In this document: positions 32,741-39,262 of the stretch, one piece after another
Layout of the letters: every line of letters starts with the position of its first letter
How positions within the stretch are numbered: the stretch's first letter is position 1
Assembly: GCA_035544515.1 (NCBI GenBank)
Contig: DATKEG010000233.1
Coordinates: forward strand, 1-39,262
Reading direction: 5' to 3'
Length of the DNA: 39,262 nt
Source: DATKEG01 sp035544515
Lineage (GTDB): Bacteria; Acidobacteriota; Vicinamibacteria; Fen-336
Made by a program: the position numbers and the translations under genes
Notes under the pieces: model-generated
The model's input: only the letters and a program-made list of their open reading frames with translations
Databases searched by the model: none
What the model was told of the DNA's origin: nothing

Positions 32741-33688
32741 ATGGTGTTGACCGGCCAGAGGGTAGTCGTGACCGGCGGCGCCGGCTTCCTCGGCCGCCAC
32801 GTTTCCGACCAGTTCCGCGCCAGGGGCGCCGAGGTCGTCGTTCCGCGCAAGAGCGACTACGACCTCGTCCAGCGCTCCGCCGCCTGCCGCCTGATCAAGG
32901 ACACGAAGCCGACCCTCGTGGCGCACCTGGCCGCCCGCGTCGGGGGCATCGGGGCCAACCGCGAGAACCCCGGGTCGTTCTTCTACGACAACCTCATGAT
33001 GGGCGTGCAGCTCCTCGAGGAGTGCCGCCTGCAGGGCGTGCCCAAGGTCGTGACCGTGGGCACGATCTGCTCCTACCCGAAGCTCACGCCGGTGCCGTTC
33101 CGCGAGGAGGACCTCTGGATCGGGTATCCCGAGGAGACCAACGCGCCCTACGGGCTCGCCAAGAAGATGCTGCTCGTCCAGTCGCAGGCCTACCGCCAGC
33201 AATACGGCTGCAACTTCGTCCACGTGTTGCCCGTCAACCTCTACGGTCCCGGCGACAACTTCGATCCCGCCTCGTCGCACGTGATCCCGGCCCTGGTCAA
33301 GAAGGTGCAGGACGCGCTGGACGGCGGGGCGGGACACGTCGAGGTGTGGGGCACGGGAGCGGCCTCGCGCGAGTTCCTCTACGTCGAGGACGCGGCGCGC
33401 GGCATCTGCATGGCCGCGGAGTCCTACGACGGCGCCGAGCCCGTGAACCTCGGCGCGGGCTTCGAGATCCAGATCCGCGACCTGGCCAAGCTCATCTGCC
33501 GCATCATGGGGTTCCGGGGCGAGATCCGGTGGGACGCCGGCCAGCCGGACGGCCAGCCGCGGCGAAGCCTCGACACCTCGCGCGCGGAGAGGCTGTTCGG
33601 CTTCCGGGCCGCGGTCGGTTTCGAGGACGGGTTGCGGAGGACGATCGATTGGTACAGGCAGCAGCGCTCGCCGACGACGCCCCGCTGA
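32741..33688 (+). CDS. fcl: GDP-L-fucose synthase
   Basis: The enzyme epimerises and reduces GDP-4-keto-6-deoxymannose to GDP-L-fucose with NADPH. The 315-residue short-chain dehydrogenase-type protein has the nucleotide-binding VVVTGGAGFLGRHV, the subgroup-specific AHLAARVGGIGANRENPG, TICSYPKLTPVPFREEDLW in parts, the catalytic Tyr137 and Lys141 in NAPYGLAKKML, and NLYGPGDNFDPASSHVIPAL. These features separate it from other sugar epimerases. ATG at 32741 gives the family N-terminus. The partner gmd (GDP-mannose dehydratase) is not in the window and must lie elsewhere. The last 40 bases overlap the start of the next gene. It supplies an activated sugar for the surface glycan built by this cluster. 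Confidence 0.95.
   Translation: MVLTGQRVVVTGGAGFLGRHVSDQFRARGAEVVVPRKSDYDLVQRSAACRLIKDTKPTLVAHLAARVGGIGANRENPGSFFYDNLMMGVQLLEECRLQGVPKVVTVGTICSYPKLTPVPFREEDLWIGYPEETNAPYGLAKKMLLVQSQAYRQQYGCNFVHVLPVNLYGPGDNFDPASSHVIPALVKKVQDALDGGAGHVEVWGTGAASREFLYVEDAARGICMAAESYDGAEPVNLGAGFEIQIRDLAKLICRIMGFRGEIRWDAGQPDGQPRRSLDTSRAERLFGFRAAVGFEDGLRRTIDWYRQQRSPTTPR
33636..33640 (+). promoter_or_regulatory. Ribosome binding site that sets the TTG start of the fusion gene
   Basis: GGAGG lies eight bases before TTG at 33649, inside the 3' end of fcl. No ATG or GTG is similarly placed, so this site favours the TTG as the start of the methyltransferase-glycosyltransferase gene. Confidence 0.6.
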
Positions 33689-35130
33689 GCGATCCCGTCC
33701 TCGAGAGGGTCCGCGCCTTCTACGAGGGGAACCACGAAGGGATCGAGAAGGCGCGGCACGCCCGCCGCTACTTCTACGGCTATCTCACCCGCGTGCTGCG
33801 GGCGCGCATCCCGGCCGGCCAGCGCGTCCTCGACGTCGGCTGCGGCTCCGGACACCTGCTGGCCGCGCTCGAGCCGTCGCTGGGCGTGGGCATCGACGTC
33901 GCGCCCAGCGCGGTCAAGGCGGCGCGGGGCGCCTACCCCGGCCAGAACCTCCACTTCTTCGAGGGTGACGGAGCCGACCCGCGCCTGCTTTCGCAGGTCG
34001 GCGGCCCGTTCGACGTGGTCGTGCTCGTCAACGTCGTCACCCACCTCACGGACGTGCAGCGGGCGCTCGAGACGCTGCGCGCGGTGTGCCACCCGCGCAC
34101 GCGGGTCTTCATCTACAGCTACAGCCGCCTCTGGCAGCCGGTCCTCCGCCTGACCGAGCTCCTGGGGTTGAAGCACCGCCCGCCGCCCGACGCCTGGCTT
34201 CCCCCCGAGGAGGTGCGGGCCATGCTGCGCCTGGCGGACTACGAGGTGGTGCGCCACGAATACCAGATCCTCTTCCCCGCCTACGTGCCCCTCGTCTCGG
34301 ACCTGCTGAACCGTTACCTGGGCCGGCTGCCCGGGATCGAGTGGCTCTCGCTGATGTACGGCCTGGTGGCCCGGCCCGCGCCCAACCGGTTCCCGGGCGG
34401 GCGCGCGTCGCGCCCGAGCACGAGCGTGATCGTGCCCTGCCGGAACGAGGCCGGGCACATCCGCTCGCTGGTCGCGCGCCTGCCCGACCTGGGGCCCGAC
34501 GCCGAGTTCCTCTTCGTCGAAGGCCACTCCACCGACGACACGCTGGCCGTGCTGCGCCAGGTGCTGGCGGAGAACCCCACCCGCCCCTTCCGCCTGCTCA
34601 AGCAGGAGGGCCGCGGCAAGGGCGACGCGGTGCGGCTGGGCTTCACCCGGGCGCGCGGCGAGGTCGTGCTCATCCTCGATTCGGACATGGGGGTGGCCCC
34701 CGAGGACATCCCCAAGTTCGTGGACGCGCTCGTGCGCGGCAAGGGCGAGATGATCAACGGCTCGCGCATGGTGTACCCGATGGAGGGCGAGGCCATGCGC
34801 TTCCTGAACATGCTGGCGAACAAGGCCTTCGCCTTCCTCTTCTCGTGGGTGCTTGGCCAGCAGGTGCGCGACACGCTGTGCGGGACGAAGGCCCTGTACC
34901 GCGAGGACTACGAGCGCATCGCGGCCAACCGCGCCTACTTCGGGGACTTCGACCCGTTCGGCGATTTCGACCTGCTCTTCGGCGCGGCGCGCCTCAACCT
35001 CGAGATCGTGGACGTGGCGGTGCGGTACCACGAGCGCCGCTACGGCCAGACCAACATCTCCCGCTTCCGGCACGGCTGGCTGCTGCTGCGCATGAGCCTG
35101 TTCGCCGCGCGCAAGCTCAAGTTTGTCTGA
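33649..35130 (+). CDS. Fusion: SAM-dependent methyltransferase plus family 2 glycosyltransferase
   Basis: The 493-residue protein joins two enzymes. Residues ~15-240 form a class I SAM methyltransferase with motif I VLDVGCGSGHLLAAL (60-74), GIDVAPSAVKAA (81-92) and the post-motif FDVVVLVNVVTHL (121-133). Residues ~257-490 form a GT2 domain like dolichyl-phosphate mannosyltransferases: TSVIVPCRNEAGHI (258-271), then the metal-binding DSDM (344-347) and NGSRMVYPMEGEAMRFLN. No clear transmembrane tail is present. It probably transfers a sugar to a lipid carrier and methylates a sugar or its product; substrates are unknown. The TTG start overlaps fcl by 40 bp. No stop or frameshift separates the domains. 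The stop codon overlaps the next gene by eight bases. Confidence 0.85.
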   Translation: MVQAAALADDAPLSDPVLERVRAFYEGNHEGIEKARHARRYFYGYLTRVLRARIPAGQRVLDVGCGSGHLLAALEPSLGVGIDVAPSAVKAARGAYPGQNLHFFEGDGADPRLLSQVGGPFDVVVLVNVVTHLTDVQRALETLRAVCHPRTRVFIYSYSRLWQPVLRLTELLGLKHRPPPDAWLPPEEVRAMLRLADYEVVRHEYQILFPAYVPLVSDLLNRYLGRLPGIEWLSLMYGLVARPAPNRFPGGRASRPSTSVIVPCRNEAGHIRSLVARLPDLGPDAEFLFVEGHSTDDTLAVLRQVLAENPTRPFRLLKQEGRGKGDAVRLGFTRARGEVVLILDSDMGVAPEDIPKFVDALVRGKGEMINGSRMVYPMEGEAMRFLNMLANKAFAFLFSWVLGQQVRDTLCGTKALYREDYERIAANRAYFGDFDPFGDFDLLFGAARLNLEIVDVAVRYHERRYGQTNISRFRHGWLLLRMSLFAARKLKFV

Positions 35131-35890
35131 AGCGCGGCCCGGTCCCGGCAAGGGCCCCTCCGGGAGCCGCCTCGCGCGGGAGATCGAGTTCCACCGCTCG
35201 ATCGCCGACCGGGCCGAGCTCGTCTGGAACTGGGACACCCCCGCGGGACGGAGCCGCGCCGAGCGCCGGGCCGCGCTGTTCGTGGAGCACGCCCTCCTCG
35301 GCGCGGGCCGGAGGGCGCTGGAGGTGGGCTGCGGCACGGGGCTGTTCCTGGACCAGGTGGCGCGGAGCGGCGCCACGCTGCACGCGCTCGACCTCTCGAC
35401 GCACCTACTGGCGCGGACGCGCGCGCGGGTCGCGGGCCACGCGCACGTCTCGCTCCAGTGCGGCAACGCCGAGCAGATGCCCTACCCGGACGCCTGCTTC
35501 GACGCCGTCTACGGCAGCTCGGTCCTCCACCACCTCGACCTCGACCGCGCGCTGCGCGAGGTGTTCCGCGTGCTGCGCCCGGGCGGGCGGGCGGTGTTCA
35601 CCGAGCCGAACATCGTGAACCCGCAAGTCGCGGTCATGTTCCACCTCGGCGCCACGAAGAGCTACTTCGGAGTGTCGCCCGACGAGATGGCCTTCTCGCG
35701 TTTTCGCGCGGTGCGCGCGCTGCGCGCGGCGGGGTTCCGGGAGGGACACGCCACGCCCTTCGACTTCCTGCACCCTTCGACCCCCGCTTCCTGGGTCGCG
35801 GCCGTCTCGCGCCTGGGCCTGCGGGCCGAGCGGACGCCGGTCCTGCGCGAGATCGCCGGGTCTCTGCTCGTCCGGGCCGTGAAGCCGTGA
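35123..35890 (+). CDS. Class I SAM-dependent methyltransferase
   Basis: The 255-residue protein has a Methyltransf_11-like core: motif I ALEVGCGTGLFLDQVA (65-80), HALDLSTHLLARTR (motif II region), GNAEQMPYPDACFDAVYGSS in parts (motif III/IV) and LREVFRVLRPGGRAVFTEPN in parts. The N-terminal ~60 residues contain EIEFHRSIADRAELVW, a lead-in often seen in sugar or polyketide O-methyltransferases. The substrate is unknown; context points to a surface glycan or its lipid precursor. The start is TTG at 35123, overlapping the fusion gene by eight bases, with only a weak Shine-Dalgarno. YfhO-like follows after 25 bp. It is not closely similar to the methyltransferase at 38369-39118. Confidence 0.86.
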   Translation: MSEARPGPGKGPSGSRLAREIEFHRSIADRAELVWNWDTPAGRSRAERRAALFVEHALLGAGRRALEVGCGTGLFLDQVARSGATLHALDLSTHLLARTRARVAGHAHVSLQCGNAEQMPYPDACFDAVYGSSVLHHLDLDRALREVFRVLRPGGRAVFTEPNIVNPQVAVMFHLGATKSYFGVSPDEMAFSRFRAVRALRAAGFREGHATPFDFLHPSTPASWVAAVSRLGLRAERTPVLREIAGSLLVRAVKP

Positions 35891-35915
35891 ACGGTTCCCG
35901 CGCCCGCCGCGTGCG

Positions 35916-38372
35916 ATGAGCGCGCCGGCCCTTTCGGGCGCGCCCGCCGCGGCAGGGCCGGCCGCGGCGCCGGGGAGGGGCGCCCGGGCGGCGGCGGTCC
36001 TGGGCCTCGCCGCCATGGTGGCGTTCGTGCTGCGCGGGGCCCTGGCCGGCGGCGTGCTCTTCCGCCGGGACGTGCACCTCGTGTGGCATCCGCAGGTCGA
36101 GGCGTTCGTGCGCGCGGTGGCCGCGGGGTCGTGGCCGGTGTGGGATCCCGGCCCCATGTTCGGGCAGCCTCTCCTGGCAGACCCGAGCGCCATGGTCCTC
36201 TACCCCTTCACCTGGCTGAACCTCGTGCTGCGCCCGTGGACCTACTACACCGTGTTCGTCTGCGCGCACCTGCTCTTCTCGGCGCTGGGCATGCGCCTGC
36301 TTGCGCGCCGCCTGGAGCTGTCCCGCGGGGCCGCGTTCGTGGCCGCGGCGCTCTGGACCGTCTCCGGGCCCTTCCTGTCCCTCCTCGACCTCTGGCACCA
36401 CTTCGCCGGCGCGGCCTGGATGCCGTGGGTGCTGCTGGCCGCGGACTCGGCGCTGCGCGCGCCCGCCCTGTCGCGTGCGCTGCGGTGGGGTGGCGCCATG
36501 GGCGCGCAGATCCTGGCCGGCTCGGCGGACATGTGCGCGATGACGGGCCTGGTCGCGCTCGGGCTCCTGGCCACCCGCGCCGACCGCGGCGACCTTGCGG
36601 GACGGGCGAACCGCCGCCGGCTGGGCGTGGCGGCCGTCGCCGCTTCGTTCGCCCTGGCCCTGTCCGCCGGCCTGTGGATGACCGCGCTCGACGTGGCCGC
36701 GCGCTCGGACCGCGCATCGCTGCCGGAGCAGATCCGCACCTACTGGTCCGTCCACCCGCTCGGCCTGGCCCAGACGCTCCTGGCCGGGCTGTGGTCGGGC
36801 CTGCCGCTGAGCGCGGAGTGGCGCGCCGCGCTGTTCGAGTCCCGCGAGCCGTTCCTGTCCTCGCTCTACCTGGGGTTGCCGGCGCTGGCGCTGGTGGGCG
36901 CGGCCCTGGCCGGGCCGCGCCACCGCGTGCGGACGCTCCTGGCGGTGGTCCTCATCGCCTCGCTGCTCCTCGCCCTGGGCCGCCATGCGCCCTTCTACGA
37001 CGTGCTGGTCGCGCTGCTGCCCCCGCTGCGCATCCTGCGCTATCCGACCAAGGCGATGGTGCCGGCCGCGCTGGCCTGGACGCTCCTGGCCGGCATCGGC
37101 TTCGACGTCTGGGCGCGGAAGGCGCCCGTCGCGCGCCGGCGCTGGGCGCTGGCCGTGCTCGGACCGCTGGCGGCCGCGCTCGCCGCCGCCACGACGGGCG
37201 CCACCCTGTTCGCCGCGTTTCCGGACTGGGCCGCCGCCAAGCTCCTGTCGCCGGCGGCCCTCGAGGCGGAACGGAGCCTCTCCGTGGCGGCGGTGGCGCT
37301 GGGCGTGGGAGCGCTGCTGGCGGTGGCCACGCTGGGCCTCGCCGCCTGGCGCGCGCGTTCCGTGCGCGCGGCCCGCGTCGCCGCCGTCGCCCTGGCCGCG
37401 CTTGCCGTGGCGGACCTCCTGGCGGCGCATCGCCACACCCAGCCCGTCGCGCCCCGTGAGTTCTACACGCACCGGCCGCCCGTGGTGGAGGCGCTAGAGC
37501 GGATCCCGCACGGCCGCCTGTACGCCTACGACTACACGCGCGGCGACGCGGCACGGTTGCGCCGGGCGGGAGCCGAGGGTCCTCTCGCGCGCGCGCCGGA
37601 AGGGTGGCCGCTCGAGGCGGCCCTGGCCATGGCCATGCAGATGCACCTAGCACCCGCCACCGCCGGCCGCTGGGGCCTGCGCACCGCCTACGACATCGAC
37701 TACCGCGGCCTCTACCCGCACGACGTGGCCCAGCTCACGCTCCTCCTCCGCGCCCTGGAGGGCACGCCGGCGCACGCCCGGCTGCTGCGCCTGGGCGGCG
37801 TGAGCCACGTGGTCGCGCTGCACGTGGAGGGGCTCGAGGACCTGCGGCCCGTGGCGGAGTTCCCGGGCCTGTATCCCGAGCCCACGCGCCTGTTCGCGGT
37901 CCCGGACCCGCGGCCCCGGACCTACGCCGTCGGCGCCGCGCGAGCGGCCGCGGGCGTGGACGCCTTCCGCATGCTGGTCCAGGGCGACCTCGACCCCGCG
38001 CGGGAGGTGTTGCTGTCGGACCGGCCGCCCACCGCGGCCCCCGCCGGGTTCCAGGGCGTGAGCCGCGTGGTCGAGGAGCACCCCGACCGCGTCGTGCTCG
38101 AGGCGACGCTCAGCGCCGGCGGCTACGTCGTCCTGCTCGACAGCTTCGCGCCGGGCTGGCGGGCGCGCGTGGATGGCGCGGCCGTCCCGGTCGTGGCGGC
38201 CAACCTCGCCTTCCGCGCGGTCGAAGTGCCCGCGGGCACGCATCGGATCGAATACGTGTACCGGCCCCCGTGGATGCTGGCGGGGCTGGCCCTCTCGGCC
38301 GCCGCCGCCCTGACCGGCCTGGCGGCCGCCCTGACGGCCCTGCGAGGGGCGTCGGCGCGAGGGGCGTCGTGA
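35916..38372 (+). CDS. YfhO-like polytopic membrane protein
   Basis: The 818-residue protein begins with a short disordered segment. About 12 transmembrane helices follow up to residue ~510, then a periplasmic domain (about 515-790) and a final hydrophobic helix. The first loop RRDVHLVWHPQVEAFVRAVA, followed by GSWPVWDPGPMFGQPLLADP, and the late GGYVVLLDSFAPGWRARVDG (about residues 735-754), followed by APVVAANLAFRAVEVPAG-like strands, are characteristic of YfhO (PF09586). YfhO proteins are GT-C-fold membrane enzymes; the Bacillus member is needed for glycosylation of lipoteichoic acid. Here it probably adds a sugar to a surface polymer. The ATG is used; the next gene's GTG overlaps its stop codon by four bases. 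Confidence 0.86.
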   Translation: MSAPALSGAPAAAGPAAAPGRGARAAAVLGLAAMVAFVLRGALAGGVLFRRDVHLVWHPQVEAFVRAVAAGSWPVWDPGPMFGQPLLADPSAMVLYPFTWLNLVLRPWTYYTVFVCAHLLFSALGMRLLARRLELSRGAAFVAAALWTVSGPFLSLLDLWHHFAGAAWMPWVLLAADSALRAPALSRALRWGGAMGAQILAGSADMCAMTGLVALGLLATRADRGDLAGRANRRRLGVAAVAASFALALSAGLWMTALDVAARSDRASLPEQIRTYWSVHPLGLAQTLLAGLWSGLPLSAEWRAALFESREPFLSSLYLGLPALALVGAALAGPRHRVRTLLAVVLIASLLLALGRHAPFYDVLVALLPPLRILRYPTKAMVPAALAWTLLAGIGFDVWARKAPVARRRWALAVLGPLAAALAAATTGATLFAAFPDWAAAKLLSPAALEAERSLSVAAVALGVGALLAVATLGLAAWRARSVRAARVAAVALAALAVADLLAAHRHTQPVAPREFYTHRPPVVEALERIPHGRLYAYDYTRGDAARLRRAGAEGPLARAPEGWPLEAALAMAMQMHLAPATAGRWGLRTAYDIDYRGLYPHDVAQLTLLLRALEGTPAHARLLRLGGVSHVVALHVEGLEDLRPVAEFPGLYPEPTRLFAVPDPRPRTYAVGAARAAAGVDAFRMLVQGDLDPAREVLLSDRPPTAAPAGFQGVSRVVEEHPDRVVLEATLSAGGYVVLLDSFAPGWRARVDGAAVPVVAANLAFRAVEVPAGTHRIEYVYRPPWMLAGLALSAAAALTGLAAALTALRGASARGAS

Positions 38373-39118
38373 GCCGCGAACGGCTCGACGACCATCGCCG
38401 GCTCTGGCAGGCCAAGCCCGTGCTGCGCGATGTGTACGCCGTGTGGTTCGATGCGCTGCTCGAGTCGCTCCTGCCCGCGGCGAGCGTCCTGGAGGTGGGG
38501 GCGGGGCCCGGCTTCCTGGCCGCGCACGCCCGGGAACGCCCGGTGCCGGGGCGCTGGATCGCCGCCGACCTCGTCCCGGCGCCCTGGAACGACCTGGCCG
38601 CAGACGCGACGCGCCTCCCCTTTCCCGCCGCGGCCTTCGACGCGATCGCGGCCGTCGACCTCGTGCATCACCTCGACCGCCCGGCGGCGTTCTTCGAGGA
38701 AGCGCGCCGCGTGCTGCGCGGCGGCGGGCGCATCGTGGCCGTCGAGCCCTGGGTGACGCCGCTGTCCTTCCCCGTCTATCGCTGGCTGCACCAGGAAGGC
38801 TGCCGGCCGGGCCTCGATCCCTGGCGGCCCTTCGGCGAGAGCGCGGCCGGCGGCAAGGACCCCTTCCAGGGCGACGCGGCGGTGGTGTGGTCACAGGTGC
38901 GCAAGACGGGCGCGGCGCGTTGGCACGCGCTCGGGTTCGAAGCGCCGCGCGTGACCGTCCTCAACGGCTTCGCCTACCTGCCCACGCTCGGGTTCCGGTC
39001 CGGGTCCCTGGTTCCGCGGCGACTGCTCCCGCTGCTGATCGGACTGGACCGGGTCACCGCGCCCCTCGCGCGCTGGACCGGACTGCGCGCGCTGGTCGTC
39101 TGGCGACGTCGAGATTAG
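38369..39118 (+). CDS. Class I SAM-dependent methyltransferase
   Basis: The 249-residue protein has motif I VLEVGAGPGFLAAHA (40-54), the acidic loop WIAADLVPAPWNDLAAD, LPFPAAAFDAIAAVDLVHHL in parts and VLRGGGRIVAVEPWVTPLSF in parts, a Methyltransf_11-type core. The N-terminal helix RRLWQAKPVLRDVYAVWFDA and the C-terminal helical cap presumably select the substrate, which is unknown. GTG at 38369 overlaps the YfhO stop codon by four bases (GTGA), so it is translationally coupled. It is the last gene of the glycan cluster in the window. Its stop codon overlaps that of the convergent thioredoxin-like gene. Confidence 0.86.
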   Translation: MSRERLDDHRRLWQAKPVLRDVYAVWFDALLESLLPAASVLEVGAGPGFLAAHARERPVPGRWIAADLVPAPWNDLAADATRLPFPAAAFDAIAAVDLVHHLDRPAAFFEEARRVLRGGGRIVAVEPWVTPLSFPVYRWLHQEGCRPGLDPWRPFGESAAGGKDPFQGDAAVVWSQVRKTGAARWHALGFEAPRVTVLNGFAYLPTLGFRSGSLVPRRLLPLLIGLDRVTAPLARWTGLRALVVWRRRD

Positions 39119-39262
39119 CTCGGCGGCCGGAACAGCTCGCCGAGGCGGATGGGGTCGAGGATCCCCTGGCCGACGTCCTGCACCTGGCCGCCCGGGCCCA
39201 CGCGCACCGTCACCGGAACACGGTGCACCTTGTAGGTGTCGAGGAACGCGCGTCCGGGCGAG
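39115..39262 (-). CDS. Thioredoxin-fold protein, C-terminal part only
   Basis: Only the last 48 codons and a TAA are inside the window; the gene continues past the right edge. The visible peptide includes FLDTYKVHRVPVTVRVGPGG, with a Pro at the cis-proline position of thioredoxin folds (before VTVRV) and a Gly turn after the strand, then ILDPIRLGELF as a final helix. This resembles the C-terminal end of TlpA/ResA-type periplasmic thioredoxins. The CxxC active site would lie outside the window, so activity cannot be judged. Its stop codon overlaps that of the convergent methyltransferase by four bases. Confidence 0.6.
   Translation of the reverse strand, partial: SPGRAFLDTYKVHRVPVTVRVGPGGQVQDVGQGILDPIRLGELFRPPS

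Noticed and set aside
30535..32850. Long minus-strand open frame (771 codons) opposite the GT-C-like gene
   Set aside because: It is rich in Arg, Gly, Ala, Glu and His without hydrophobic or family motifs. It mirrors the plus-strand gene, which has clear membrane helices. It is a by-product of G+C-rich codons.

Overview
The window is very G+C-rich chromosomal DNA from a diderm (Gram-negative-type) bacterium. Evidence for an outer membrane is apolipoprotein N-acyltransferase (Lnt), a SPOR-domain protein, a Tat system and the minor pilins plus PilY1 of a type IV pilus. DUF4388 and YfhO-type proteins, an NtrC-type regulator and the eukaryote/archaeal-type prolyl-tRNA synthetase fit uncultured high-GC lineages such as Methylomirabilota/Rokubacteria, Acidobacteriota or Myxococcota. 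I cannot settle the phylum from sequence alone. No rRNA, tRNA, CRISPR array, phage or transposase gene was seen; coding density is very high and many genes overlap by 1-4 bases.

Layout. 1-313: no gene; two copies of a 102-bp hairpin repeat. 314-5773 (minus): an envelope operon read nfeD, slipin, DUF4388 protein, SPOR protein, lnt. 5924-7121 (plus): tatA/B and tatC, divergent from it. 7081-12468 (minus): DUF192 protein, pcm, and the overlapping set nadB-terC-proS. 12605-14293 (plus): small secreted coiled-coil protein and aroB. 14199-15125 (minus): argF. 15174-17600 (plus): MobA-like nucleotidyltransferase and typA. 17601-17837: a third copy of the hairpin repeat followed by a 99-bp duplication of the typA 3' end.

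17838-30478 (minus) is a type IV pilus region. In transcription order it holds prepilin peptidase (pilD), an orphan sensor histidine kinase, fimT/gspH-like, pilV-like, pilW-like and pilX-like pilins, and a VWA-containing PilY1. After a strong hairpin there follows a second unit: zinc-ribbon/TPR protein, small coiled-coil protein, sigma-54-dependent response regulator. The kinase and regulator could be a PilS/PilR-like pair split across the locus. The core motor and major pilin genes (pilA, B, C, M-Q, T) are not in the window.

30547-39118 (plus) is a surface-glycan cluster: GT-C-like membrane protein, GDP-L-fucose synthase, a methyltransferase-GT2 fusion, a methyltransferase, a YfhO-like membrane protein and another methyltransferase, mostly overlapping and so probably one transcript. 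The window ends in the 3' end of a minus-strand thioredoxin-fold gene.

The most unusual signals are non-coding. A dispersed hairpin element has conserved flanks and a stem that changes sequence but stays paired. It is associated twice with short, nearly identical direct duplications. Extended -10 motifs (TGnTAnnnT) recur close to start codons, implying many very short leaders. Most long open frames on the opposite strands are by-products of G+C content and are not annotated.
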